A DNA stretch of 64,000 nt from Motacilla alba alba (Eukaryota; Chordata; Aves; Passeriformes; Motacillidae): assembly GCF_015832195.1 (NCBI RefSeq), contig NC_052021.1, forward strand, positions 25,712,286-25,776,285, read 5' to 3'. The notes under the pieces were generated by a model, which worked only from the letters and a program-made list of their open reading frames with translations, was not told the DNA's origin and did not search any database. The position numbers and the translations under genes were made by a program. This document shows positions 25,331 through 37,440 of the stretch, in pieces (position 1 is the first letter of the stretch; the number at the start of each line of letters is the position of its first letter).

Positions 25331-27706
25331 CTTTCTTGCTGTTGAGCAGAGACAATGCTGAGTTGAAACAGAAAAGTGTAAAGGGAAGAAGAGGAATTGA
25401 ATAATTTTATTTCTATACTTACACCTGGACACATTGAAGCTTTGTGTGTGTCTCTTGCAGAGTGCTGCCAGCTGGAGAGCTTCTCCTGCTGGGAAGGCAT
25501 CTATGGCACCAGCAGAACACTCGACAGAGCTTGGAGCTGCTGGCCTGATTTTCGTCAGGGAAGCTGTGGGTGACTGTGTGAATCTCCTCTTCACCTGCCT
25601 CAGTCAGCCAGAAGTGCTAATTGCAATGTCAGGATCCAGGGAACCTGATTGCATACGAATCCCTGCCTCATTTGGGGGCTGTGTGTCCAGGGGGCACTGG
25701 GCCCCCAGCAGAGACACCAGGGCTGTGTCCCAGCCCAGTAACCTGCCCTGGGTGCTGGCCAGCAGCAGACATTCAGGAACTCGTGCATCAAACAAGTTAA
25801 AAGGTTCCATTTCCTGAGAACCTTTTTCAGCTTCTGGCAATTCTCAGTTCCAAGACTTTCTGAGCAGGAATTTGCTTCAAGACTACGTTGAATTAATGAT
25901 GAACTGAACTCCAGGAGTATTTATCACACCCTGGAGATATTCCTTCTGTGCATTTCCTCACTCGTAAAGCAAACCTCACATTCTTCTCCTTCTTTAGCAC
26001 ATTTTCCACCTTCATTTCAGCACTGCCTTCACCTGGCATTCACCACAGGCCAATGTGAGGAATTTCCAATATGAGAAGTTTTACTGAACTTTCCAGAGGA
26101 GTTTTCAGAGTTACCCCCATGGCTTAAGTTGATGGGTTAAGGCTGTCCCACTCTTTTCCATTCAACGATAACCCACATTATTCACTCACTATCAGATTAG
26201 AGTGTCTGAAAAAATGACAAGCTATTGGAAACCTGCAGAGGTATTTAGATTGGCATTTGGATTACCCCATGAATTTTAGGAGTACAGTTTGAGGCTGGAT
26301 GTAGCCAGGCTACATTATGAAGAAAAGACAGCCTGATTCCACATGTCTGAGTGCACCAGGCAGTGTTAATGAGCATCTACAGCACAACTGGTGCATGGAT
26401 TCCTTTGCAAACCCCCTGCGCAATTATTTTTCCTTATTATCCTAACACAGAGAAGAAGCTGTAATGTGGCAAGGGATCAAGAGATCAAATGATCCACAGC
26501 CATCCTGTGGAGCCCATAAATGCATCCAAACAGCAAGACAGTGGAACAAAGAGATGGCTGTAACACCAGAGTGTGGCTGGGCCTGTGTAATCCACTTCCA
26601 TCAGAGCAGTTATTGATCAAACACATAGCAGGAAACACAGAACAAGATTTTGACAAGTTAGGTAGTGCTTCTGCTGTCAACAGTTAAAAAATAATTTGTA
26701 TCGTCCCAAACAGACAGAAAAGCTGTAGTTAACAGTGAAAATTGCATTACTTCCTGTAATGGACATGAATGCATGAGTTTAAAATGTCGTGGTTTATTTA
26801 TGCTTTTAATTATATAGAAATTATAAGACTGCTTAGTAATCCTCTTTTCCACCTCTGTGTGGAGTGCTGTCCAGTTGATTAGCTGAGATTTATTCACTTC
26901 ACCCATGTGTTTTATTGTTATTTTTGGTTCACAATCAAAGCTGGAACTGTTAATTATACAAAAGGAGTACTGGAATACATCCAGCCAGGGTCAAATCTTC
27001 ACAATATTCTTTCCATCAGATCTGCTGGGCAAGTCACCACAATATACTCCCCAGCAGGTCTTCTGACAAAATTGAGTCGAGAAGTTGCATTTCCAAGTCC
27101 TGAAGAGGTGAACTGGCCTTAAACTGAACAGTTTAAGTATACAACCAGTCAAATGGGTGTCTGGAGCTCCAAGACACTTTCACCCCCTTCTCAGCCTTTG
27201 GGCAGGTAGCAAAAGCAAGCAAAGTGAGAAATAAGTTTCCCAGCATCTTTCCTAAAAGCAGTTTAAGGGATTGCAAGATGCCTCTCCTGAGATGAACAGC
27301 TTTTTCCTAGCCTGAACTCCTGATACAAGGTATTTTGAAGCATTCAACATCAGTCAGGCAGAACAACACTGTTTCAGGGAGCTTTAAGCCTGAAAGAGAT
27401 GATATCTGGCCCAAGCTAAACAGGAGAGTGTGGTGGGATGGGAAGTACTGTACCACACCACAGCACACCACACAATCCCATGAACACTGGGACTCACACT
27501 GCACTTCTCTGAGCAAGGGAGGAGCCCTTATACCCTTTAAAGAGTTACTATTTGGTCCCTACAGCTTTCCTGATGCTCAGGATGCTGGAGGGAAATCTGT
27601 GAGCTGCAAAAGAAATAAAACAAGAAGTGGTGTTGTGTTTTCAGTAAAAGGATCATTAAAAGCAGGTATGGGTGGTGAGACTATTTTTCCCCCTTACAGC
27701 CATATC

Positions 27707-27773
27707 TTTTTTTTTTTTTTGGGGGGGGGGGGGGGTGGGGGAGGGCACAAGGTGTAAGACTGAAAGCTGTTTA

Positions 27774-27804
<31 letters not shown>

Positions 27805-27834
27805 CAAAAAAAAAACAAAAAAAAAAAAAAAAAA
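27707..27834. repeat. T14-G15 junction plus (AAAAC)6 and A-rich tract
   Basis: A T14 run (27707-27720) abuts a G15 run (27721-27735) and further G-rich sequence to about 27745. About 30 bases later an (AAAAC)6 array (27776-27805) passes into an A-rich tract ending at 27834. The G block could form a quadruplex. The flanking T and A tracts could pair with each other. Long homopolymers like these are also common sites of assembly or base-calling error. Confidence 0.9.
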
Positions 27835-28283
27835 GCCAAAACAAAATTCTGACCAAGACAGGAATATCTTCTTTTTAATCTTCTCAAAGACAGGGCTTTC
27901 CTTGCAAACCAGGTGGCTGCTGGTTCTGCCTTTCAGCAATTTGCAAAACCCCTTTTAGCATCATTGTGTGGTATCTGCACATGCCATTTGAGAGGCTGGG
28001 ATTTTTAAGAGTGTGCAGAGTCATCTGTTTTCCCAGAACTGCTCTTGTAGCAGAGACAATTTGAGAGAAGACCATTTATTAAAAAGAAATTGAAATGGCT
28101 GCCCAAAAGGTTTTCTTGGGAAAGGAAGAGCTTGAAAGCTTAGGCAGGTTTTGTAGCTGGGGAAAAAATCCTCACTGTGAGCACAAAAGCCATTGCAAGT
28201 TCTGCCAGAGCAAAGCAATGGGAAGAAATGAGATTTTGCAAACTCTCAACAGTAGGGTCTTCTCCTTTGAATGCTTTTCCTGG

Positions 28284-28309
28284 GTTTTTTTGTTTTTTTT
28301 TTTTTTTTT
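28284..28309. repeat. T-rich tract
   Basis: T-runs interrupted by one G. It may be the reverse complement of a retroposon tail, but no adjacent element is recognised. Confidence 0.9.
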
Positions 28310-28999
28310 GGGAGTTGAATAATGCATGTTTACTCAACAAGCTCAAAAGGAGCACCACATATTTAAACCCTTCCCCTCCACTGTCCCATTCTTTAGTTTG
28401 TTTTTAAGCAAAGTGGATTTCCCATTTTCACACCACCTGTTTTTTGAAGCACGGCCACCAAAAGCAAGGCCCAGAGGGACTGTGGACACCAGAGGAGACA
28501 TGACAGTTCTGCTGTGGACCAGGAATGCTGCATCCTGTTCTGGGTTCATAATGTAGCCAACCCAACAGTGAAGGGAAGAGAGGGGACACAACTTTGGACC
28601 ATTCTGTCCCTTGTAGTGACTCTCCACAGTTGTGAGAGTCTCAGGCAGCTCCTGCCCTATGCAAGGCCCACGGGTTTGCCATCACTAAGGGAGGCACAAC
28701 CTCATTTGGGATCATTGATTGATTGTAGTGGCACTTGTAAATCTGGAGCTTTTCCCTTTCCAGGTCTCACTTGCCCAAGCTTGTGCTTGGGTCACACTCC
28801 ATTCTTGGGGTCATGGGACAGCCCTCTCCATCTGCTTATTCAAAGGATGCATAAGAGGTGGATGTGGAGAGAAGAAACCCACCAAAAAAAATGCTGTGTA
28901 AGAGCAGCTGCCTCAAAGGGAACCCTTAAATCTCTAAATGCAGAAAACATCAGAACAAAAGAGCTGGAATTGATTATATTTAAAACTCATCAGTTTAAG

Positions 29000-29480
29000 T
29001 TATAGCTGCTGATTTTGATGGGACATGACTCATAATTTTTTTAATATTTTGCATCAGTGGTGCCATAAACTCACATTCATAGAACAAACATGAAAAATAT
29101 GAGAAGCACAAAGACAAGCCACAGCTGAAATTTAATCAAGAAATCTGTCTTCATCGGGCTTGCATTATTTTAGATCCACAATGTTTCTGAATGGCTGAAA
29201 AGAACAGAATGACAATAGATAAATTATTCTGAAAGCACTCTAAAATGTCAACACCCATCAGTGAAGAAACTAAATTCAATCTAATACCATAATCTGAACT
29301 AGAAATGCAGGTTAATGACCTTCTACTTCACTGTATAATGGGGCACACATCTTACAAGAATAAATGGATTGTGGAATTGTAACTACTCATAGTGGAATTT
29401 TATAAATAAATTATTATAACACTAATTGGGACTAAATTACCATGTTTTTAATTCACCTAGTAATTAAACTTCCTAGTGGC
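29000..29480. other. AT-rich candidate conserved non-coding element
   Basis: A 480-base block without simple repeats or recognised transposons. It is dense in ATTA/TAAT cores, including several between 29390 and 29470, and contains a TGACTCAT (AP-1-like) site at about 29026. There is no meaningful open frame. Conservation cannot be judged from one genome. Confidence 0.25.
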
Positions 29481-32321
29481 ACAGTACTGAGACCTTTTAT
29501 GCTGTGGAAAAATATTTTCTCTGATTATGGTACTGACAAAATATTACTGACATAGTTTCTGCCTAATTGGTTGATCCCCAAAACAAATTCCCTCCAAATC
29601 CAGTACCTTACATTGAAAATATCTAGAGGATTAAAGGAAGAGATTGAATGCTAACCCTTTCAGTCTTCATAGGGAGATGAATTACCCTGCTTTTAATACA
29701 ATGTTAAGATTTCTATTATGACACCCTTCTGTCGAACACTTATCCTGTGTGGAATTTCAAATATGAAATTTGGTCCTATTTCTTGTGTAGCACTAGCACA
29801 GCAGTGCTGGTGGTGTAGGAGTCAGGGATGCAGTGGGCAGGTGCAGTGCAGGTGTTGGGGCTCTGATGCCCTGGTCCACTCTTCCTTGACACCCTTAAGT
29901 CCTTGGCTGGCTCTTTTTTTCACCGAATTCAGGAGAGCTCACATCCAGCAATGGTGTTTTGCACAGGAGTGACTGTGACTTTAGTGTCTATTATTAGACA
30001 CTCAGTCAATTTGGTTCCTGAGGTGAGATCTGCTTGCTGTTCTATTCTCTATAGGCCACACAAACAGGGCCTCTATGCAAAGCAGGGCACACAGCTCAGC
30101 CTGTGCTCTGCTGCTTTCTGTCCATACAGAATTTACTGTTTAACCAGTAGGAAAGGATTTGGGCCTTATTAAATGAAACATTAGCAAAACTTGAGGCACA
30201 ACAAAATCTTACTCCTTGTAACACCTGGGTTATCCCCATTTACCCCCAGGAGGGGCACAGAGTGCTGTTCTCACCACGGCAGGCCTGACAGCCCTTGTGC
30301 TCCAAGGGTGTCACAGAGCTGCCTTTTCAGTGCCTCTGCTGGAGCTTGCACACAGCAGCACGCTCCACAGACAGTCCCCTCTGTTGTGTAAAGGCAAATA
30401 TAAAAAGCCCAGAGAAAGCATCAGAGCAATTAAAAATCTTTTACTTCTAAATGCAGCATTGAGAGGTAAAGGAAGAATTTGGCTTTTTGAGCCATGATCC
30501 TGTACAAATGGAAGACTTCGTGAGGAGGGCATCCTTCACTCCCAGAGGGCCTGGATGGGACCATGGCTTCATCTGGGGAGATGCAGAGAAGCAAAGCAAA
30601 GGCTGGCAGATTGCTGATGGTTTGCAGGTGCAGATGTGAACCCAGAGGAGCAAACAATCCAGCTGCACAAAAAGCTGCCATCAGACTATTTTTCTTCCTA
30701 TTAGCACAGTTGCCTCAAAGTGCAAACTTCATTATTTTTTTTCTGAAGGTCCCTTCTGAATCTAGGGCAATAAATCAGTTGTTCCCAGGTTTTTAGAAAT
30801 CTGAGTTACTTTCAGGACTGCAGTTCTCTCAGTGGCAGCCCCCTCACCTCCCACAGTGGTGCAGTGTGCTGAGTTCACTTCCATCCTGAGTTTACATCCA
30901 CTGCAGCTACCTTCAGGAAAGCTGAGCTGACAGCAGACTCACCAGTAACAGCAATGAGATGCAGTCCTTAAAACTCACAGTGAAGATATTACAGCTCTTT
31001 GGTTTTGCAGGTCAACTGATGTGTTTAGCCTGAATTGCCCAGTAACTAGCCTTAAACAAGCTTTTCTTTCTTTATTTCACTGCCATATTTTCTCTCCCCT
31101 CAGTTTCTAAGTCTTTAAACAACTGGGAAGAGATCAGAAAGAGCATCAAACACCACAAAGATTTATTCTATTGGTTTTCTCTCCCGTGTTTAGTACCTTG
31201 CAAAGGTGTGAGCCTGATAAATGTCAAAGGGTTTATGCAGCAAAAGCATCCAGAAGCCTGGAGTCTTATCTAGGTTTCTATAGTATGCAAAATTGGATTG
31301 CCAGTCTCTGGAGAGTTATCTCACATGGGATTTTCTAATCCTCCTGTTGGCAACTCCAGCCTGAAAATGAATAGGAGTGGGAAGCAGTTAACCCAAAACT
31401 ATTTAAATCCTGAAAGCTTCAGTCTCTACCAGCGTGGCTGTCTCTGAGAACTCCTGCTGGAACCAAAAAGCCCTTCATGCACAGAGATGACTGTTTCACA
31501 AACACAATTACAGCTGGTTTGCTGCCCACCTCCACATGGGTGTGTCTGCATTCCTACTGGTGCATAACGGGTTTCTTGGAACAGGCTGCTGGGAAGGATG
31601 CTTTGTGTTGCTCAGAAAGCTTTTCCAGAAGCAAATTGCTCTGCTGGATAGTGGCTTGGCTCTAATTCTGGCCCCATATTTATTCACAGCCATTTATACT
31701 GAAAATGTGACATTTTCCTTGAGCTAAAATAACACCTTTCCTTTGGCAGTGAATAAGCAGAAGTTTTGCAGAGATTCCTCAAGGCAGAAGGCAGCATTAG
31801 GCATCCATTTATTGGTCATTAGCTATTTGGTGTTAAGTGATTAAAAAACTCCTTTCCCCTTGCCAAGATATAGTTCAACTCTTCTGAAAAAATTAGCAAA
31901 TCGTTATCTCCAAAAAGGTGTAATGCTGATTAAGTGAGGCTATTTTTCTTCTACACAGTGCTAATCACTGCCTTTCAGCCACAGACAGGCAAAACAACCT
32001 TGGATATCTAAACTGTACTGCGACATCAGGCCCCAAATAATGCAAGAAGGAAAAGCACCCTCAAGTTCATCTTAATTTTTCCTACATAGCTCCCTGTTCA
32101 CTGGAAACTGTCAAGCCCTTTCTCTTCTCCTCCCACCAGGGAGAAATCACTTGTAAATCAATAGTCATTCCAGACATTGTAGTTTTAGTTAACAACCTAT
32201 TTTATTAAATTTGGGAATATAGCATATAGCATTGGACTGGTGCTGAACTTTTTTTTTTTAATAAATTATGGAAGCATTTTCTTTTTGGCTTGTGTTTTCA
32301 AATTAAAATGGAAAGTGTTGG

Positions 32322-32364
32322 TTTTTTTTGTTTTTTTGTTTTTTGTTTTTTTTTTTTTTTTTTT
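32322..32364. repeat. T-rich low-complexity tract
   Basis: Four T-runs separated by single G bases, the longest about 20 T, ending at TTTTGTCTC. Simple repeat. Confidence 0.9.
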
Positions 32365-32870
32365 GTCTCAGAGGTAAAACACAAGCTTTCTTAGAGCTTC
32401 TGCTTCTGTCAAGCTGGGTGAGTCAGCAGAGAAGTGGTGAAGAGAGCCCTCCCAGACACAGACACACCAGAGAGAGACTGGAGACTAGGGAGCAGGGAGA
32501 GCTTTCTCTAAAATCCTATGGCTCTCGGGTTTAAATTTGAATCTGAAACCATTCAGGGCTGAATTTCAATAATTTGCAGGAAATTAGTGATTCTACAAGG
32601 ATAATTCACAGAAAACCAAAGAGGAAAATTTAAGAGTCTAGAAAGGTGAGGCCCTGTGTGATAAATGAAGAGACCTCCACATAATCCTACATGGCAGGGA
32701 ACTAGTGTTTTACTCTTTGTGCTCACAAGGTCCTCTACATGTCAAAGCTCTGGTGTCACACACAGCATTGTTATAAAGCCACAGTTAGGATGATCAGAGG
32801 GGGAGACTCAGTTAAGAGATCTATATCTGTCAGCATCTTCAATCTCCTCTTTTTCCTACCATAAGAAGGC

Positions 32871-32916
32871 TTCAGGTGGCTGAGTAATTCAGGTAGCTGG
32901 ATAATTCAGGTACTTA
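32871..32916. repeat. 17-bp minisatellite, about 2.7 copies
   Basis: Units at 32871-32887, 32888-32904 and a partial unit at 32905-32916 share TTCAGGT followed by a variable core and TAA. There are three differences between the two full units. Confidence 0.8.
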
Positions 32917-33639
32917 GATTTTCCCAAATAGCATTAAAACTTCTGTCAGCACTCACCGAAATGAGCTCCCTTAAGATGTGTTTGCTCACAAGCATTGCAC
33001 AGCATCTTTTGTGCAATCATGACAGTATTTTTCTCTGAAGAATGAAGCAAAATTTTAACACTATCAGAGGTAGTTCCTGAAGATGAAATAAAGCAGCTTT
33101 CACACTACTGAATTCATGCTCCATGCCCAGATTGGTACATTGGATTAATGGGGCTTCAACAGAATGGCAGTATTTTACTTGACTGGAGGTTCATAATTTC
33201 TTACGCTGAGTTTCAGGGTCTGTTCTTCAACTCACTGTAATTATAATTGGCAGGGGGAACTGCTTTACAGATGACCCTCCTCCCCAAGTGACAGTCCCAC
33301 AAATGGAACTGAGCTCAGTGTAGTTTGCAGCACTTAGGCAGAGCTCTGGACTGTATCACACAGTCTCCTTTAACGGGTTCGCCTCAGTAGATGTAAAGTC
33401 CTATTGAATCTTAAAGGAAAGATGATTTGAAAGGTCTACAGACATTTCACTGATTGCCTGTCACTGAAAGGCAGCAAGTAAAATATTTGAGTGAAAGGGT
33501 CCCTTCAGGTCCCTAATCTGTAAATCTGCCAGTCTACACAGACCCTGAATATTTAAAATTAGGGTGGATTAAAGAATTTATTTCTCTTAGAAAGTTGCTG
33601 TGCATGCTACACATCTTCTGCTGTGCTGCTGGTGCCTTG

Positions 33640-33990
33640 TGCTTTTTTTGTGACAGAATCTATTCATTTAATCCACTCCCTTCTGATTTTGAGCTTGATA
33701 ACATATGGCAAGTCATCAAACAGAAATTATCGCTAATAGATAACTGACAATCAATTTCCATTGTGCCCAACAAGATGTGACTGAGCCTTTTTTTTCACCA
33801 AACATATTGATTCACAGAGCTGATTTCCCTGTCATTTCAAACATCTCCATGGGATATTTCTATTGAGCTCGCTGAATGCATTTGCTGCAATGAACCAGAT
33901 GCTTATTTTCTCTCTGGCCTGAAGATTATTTATTTTGCCTTTGAGTTAATCTGAAGGCCATATATCAAAAAACCCTATCTGTTATATAAG
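33640..33990. other. AT-rich candidate conserved non-coding element
   Basis: A repeat-free block with many transcription-factor-like words: CAAACAT and ATTGATT (forkhead/homeodomain-like), GATAAC and GATAACTGAC, CCATATATCA (CArG-like near 33959), and several TTTATT and TAATC cores. It has no long frame. Of the AT-rich blocks here, its texture is the closest to known vertebrate enhancers, but this is inference only. Confidence 0.3.
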
Positions 33991-34939
33991 AAAAAGTCAA
34001 ATCTCAAAGGATAAACAGAGGAGGATGACACAGATTTAGTATTGAAATGGTTTAAGGTGACATCATTTCGTAGCTTTTCATCCAAGTTGCAAGACATTTC
34101 TACAGGATGTGAGGTTATTTGCTGGCTGGAATACGGTCAGGACAAAATGGGGCCAGAGCTCCATGGGTTATGGATGTCTTTCCACCTTGTTCAAGTGTGT
34201 TCCAGAGGGGCTGGGGAGATCCTGCCAAGGACATGTCCTCTGCAGTGGGGCTGAGTCCACACAAAATGTCCATTGGAGTTGAGAGCTGGCACAAAGGTAA
34301 GAATGTGCAAGGTGTCAGAATGGCTTCCTGACACCTTCCTAGGCTTCCTAGGATCGGCTCTTGCCCTGATTCTCGGGAGAACAGCTGATGCTGAAATCAG
34401 GGAGCACACTCATAATGTCCCTAAGCAGTCATGGGAAGAAGAAAATAGAATAGCCTGTCCATAAGGAGCATTTGAGACAGAACAAGATGTAGGGTGCCCA
34501 CTTTGCCTCACCAGGGCAGCTTTCAGTATCTGGAGAGTGAACACAAAGGAAGTTGACAAGGGCTGCCATTATTGCCTGTGCTACAGGGACACTGATGGAT
34601 TTGCTGGAGGTATCTAAGAGAGTAGCCCAGCCCTTACCAGATGTTTAAACAACCCAAGGGTTGCTGCCATGGTATCACAGCCACAGGTCTGCTCTGTTTG
34701 AAGTGGCTGGGTCAGGGCACACGTGAGAGCCACGTTAGTGAGACCTATGCAAAGTCCACTTTGGAAAAAGTGTAAGATTTTTACCAGAAAATCCCACAAT
34801 AAATGACATCGAAGGTGAGAGGTGGGGGGAAAATAACCCTTCCAGCAGAACAGAATTTCACCATTTAAAAAAAATGGATTTGATCATTATCACCAAGTAA
34901 ACCTTAGCAGTGTGTTTCTAATGGGAGTAACACTATCTC

Positions 34940-35130
34940 TATCCCTTCTAAAACCTACTAACAGCATTTGACTCAGTGACTCTCTTAGGGAAGTGAATTT
35001 CACAGCTTGAGTACTTTTTAATTCTTTGAAACCTGCAAGTCATTAATTTAATCAAATGAATGATTATTCTTTAGTTCTGGGACTGAAAAAGAGGACTGAT
35101 CTGTTTTTCACCCTGTCCATCAACCTTGCA
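34940..35130 (-). mobile_element. Old CR1/L3-like LINE fragment
   Basis: Plus-strand order follows the antisense 3' region of old CR1/L3 LINEs: 'CTAAAACCTACTAACAGC', 'CAGTGACTCTCTTAGGGAAG' + 'TGAATTTCACAG', 'GAGTACTTTTTAATTCTTTG', 'AAACCTGCAAGTCATTAATT', 'TTAGTTCTGGGACTG', and 'CACCCTGTCC'. The spacing of these blocks fits the family over about 190 bases. The copy is non-coding and truncated at both ends. Confidence 0.7.
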
Positions 35131-35884
35131 AAGGAAATTACTGCAGAATTTCAATTAGAGGCAGACACACTGTTTGGGACTTTTTAGAATGATACTGGAG
35201 AAAATCCCAGCAAATGTGTATTGTGAGGATATACTGACTGAACTGGGGTGGAGCCTCAATCACTGCAGCTGGTGGAAGCAACCTGTGTCTGTGGATTGTG
35301 CCACTTTGATTTGCACCGTATCCTTTATGCCTGTCTGCCCAAAATTCTTCAGGGAAATCTCCCACACCAATAAAATTATTCCAACATGCAGACATCAATC
35401 CAAGGACTGGAAATACCTGATAACCACACCCAAGAATAGAGTTGGAGACTGCATTATCAGCTAATTAAAAAGAGAATTGAAACAGTGGGTAATAGATGAA
35501 AGCATGTTGGATGAGCATGATGCAATCCAGCAGTGTGCAGAAAATCTCTAAATCTCTGCTCTTAGGAGCACCAGGATCTTATATTCTGTAGCTCTTTACC
35601 TAAACATTCAGTTTAGGTGTCCAAAAGGTAATTTATCATGTACTGTACTTCCTAAGTTGTGTTGGAAAACACCTTTATCCTGTGCATACCCAACAAAGAC
35701 TGAAAAGGCCTTCAGGAGTAAACAGCAGCAGACACAAAACATACCTCTGATAAAAGTTCAAAACCCAGAAATGTCAAGAATACATCTTCAGTGCTAGTTC
35801 TCAGGCAGTTGGAAAAGATGATGTGAAATAAGTTGAAGAAAGAAATTAAATGGTATATTTCACTTTTGTAACTGGGCTGGGTTT

Positions 35885-35920
35885 ATGTGTGTATATATAT
35901 GTATATGTGTGGACATATAT
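35885..35920. repeat. Alternating TG/TA purine-pyrimidine tract
   Basis: Short (TG) and (TA) runs with interruptions, ending in GGACATATAT. Simple alternating repeat. Confidence 0.75.
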
Positions 35921-36929
35921 CCAGCACTGCAAAACCTAGAAGTGTTTCAAGGAGAAAGACTGAGTGGAAAAAAATGGAAATGAAGTGATGAGGAAGGACA
36001 GTAGGAGAGCTGAAGTATTAAGTGGGGACTCCATAAACACCCTTGCATTGGGATGCACTGAAAATATTGCACGTAAAGTAATGCTGGCTGTGTCTCTGCT
36101 GCTGTAAAGGCGGGTGCTTAGTTTAAAAAGTAATATCAACAGTAAAAGTAAAGATGGGGAGAATATGAATTAACTTGAAGTAATAAATATGTTGTTAGGG
36201 GAAAAAAATCCTTGCGTCTAGTGCACGCATCCATGAGAATGATGGGAAAGCAAAATAAGAGGACAGATTTATAATAGCAGAGGCTGAGAATAAGGGTGTG
36301 ATGGATCCCTCTTTGGGTCCTTGTTCCCACACAAGATTTGGACTGATTAAATTACATGAAAGGCAATCCTGTGTTCCAATTCTTTGCTCTTTACCGGGAC
36401 CCCAGATGAGATACAAGGTACAAGATAGACCTGAAACCAATTTCTGCAGGAGGTGTAAAATCCTGTGAATAAGAACAGAGTGGAGATGGAAGATGTGGTC
36501 TGAGTGGAAACAACTTCAGATATTTTTTTCATTAATTTTCTCTCATACACTTTGAAAGGTCAACAAAACCACTTTTAATATCCATAGCTGAGTGTCCTTG
36601 GGGAAACTAGATAAGTATTTGTCCCTGGGGATACACAGAGACACATTAGTATTTCTACAGTGATGGCAAGGTTAGGGTAGAGGACTAGGTGTTTCTTTCA
36701 TGGAAAAAGATTCTAAATTCCCAAGAATCTACTTGGTTTGCACATTCATAAGAAAATACATCATTAGATGTGAAACAAGACAGTGGCAAGAAGTTCCCTC
36801 TGGTTTAAACAGAACATTCATTTCAATTAGATCTTCCTACCTCTACCAAATAATTCACATTAATAATAGTGCAGTTACAATATCTTTTTCCATATGCATA
36901 TAGACTGGAAGGTTTTGCTTATGGTACTC

Positions 36930-36982
36930 TTTGGGCCCAAGTGATCCTTTTTGGTTCCACTTGGTTTGGGCCCAAGTGATCC
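36930..36982. repeat. 18-bp perfect direct repeat, period 35
   Basis: TTTGGGCCCAAGTGATCC occurs at 36930-36947 and again at 36965-36982. Each copy contains the palindrome TTGGGCCCAA. The spacer also echoes it (TTGGTTCCACTTGG). This is too ordered to be random and looks like a local duplication. Confidence 0.95.
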
Positions 36983-37329
36983 ATTATTTTCTTTTTGCTT
37001 TGCACTGATTTGGGAATTACTGTGGGAGAAAATTGTGGGAGGCCTACAAAATACCAGAAGAGGTGCCCTTGAGAAGGATAAATCTGTCTCCCACTCCAAT
37101 TCACCTTCCCAGGAGACAGAGTTTGCTGGGCCATAGGCAGTGGCCAATGAGACCCTGGACCCCTGGTTGCCTCACAAACAGGCCTGGGAACAAGCAAGGA
37201 ATTAGATCTGGTTTGGAATTATGATTTGCTAGATCTGACATGAAAATTTTATGTGGCTTCCCCAGTAAGTGGTGGCATCAGCTGCAGTTCCAGAATCATG
37301 GTTAGGTTGTGATTTGTGCATTAAAAAAG

Positions 37330-37440
37330 GAGCAGACGTATTTTTGCAATAATATTTAACCAGAGATTGAACACAGTCCTCTGAGGCCAAGAACGTATTG
37401 ATTCTGGAGCTTTTCACTGCCTTGTTTTGAATTTTTTCCA
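37330..37440 (-). mobile_element. Possible CR1/L3 coding-end fragment
   Basis: The minus-strand frame reads 'EKIQNKAVK' followed by degraded sequence, similar in type to the C-terminal region of CR1-family ORF2 (a Glu-Lys/Arg-Val/Ile-Gln-x-x-Ala-x-Lys motif). DNA order on the minus strand also resembles that part of the LINE. The match is short, so chance is possible. A translated search against CR1 ORF2 would decide. Confidence 0.3.

Larger units (their letters stand above)
22150..28283. other. Non-coding sequence rich in simple repeats
   Basis: No supported gene. The stretch holds MIR-like pieces near 22610-22660 (very weak) and 22955-23045, an A/C-rich tract at 23108-23200, a perfect 11-bp inverted repeat at 24043-24080, an A18 run at 25313-25330, and the T14-G15/(AAAAC) block at 27707-27834. 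A frame of 127 codons at 25434-25817 begins near a good splice-acceptor-like sequence but lacks a recognisable domain. Confidence 0.45.
28310..34939. other. Unique non-coding sequence with AT-rich blocks
   Basis: No supported gene; a 163-codon frame at 28514-29005 has no recognisable domain. Two AT-rich, repeat-free blocks (about 29000-29480 and 33640-33990) resemble conserved non-coding elements. A T-rich tract is at 32322-32364 and a 17-bp minisatellite at 32871-32916. Confidence 0.5.

Noticed and set aside
25434..25817. 127-codon frame after CTCTTGCAG as a coding exon
   Set aside because: The acceptor-like site is good, but there is no convincing donor and no recognisable protein family.
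28514..29005. 163-codon plus-strand open frame as a gene
   Set aside because: No domain, no three-part exon context, and it runs into an AT-rich non-coding block.
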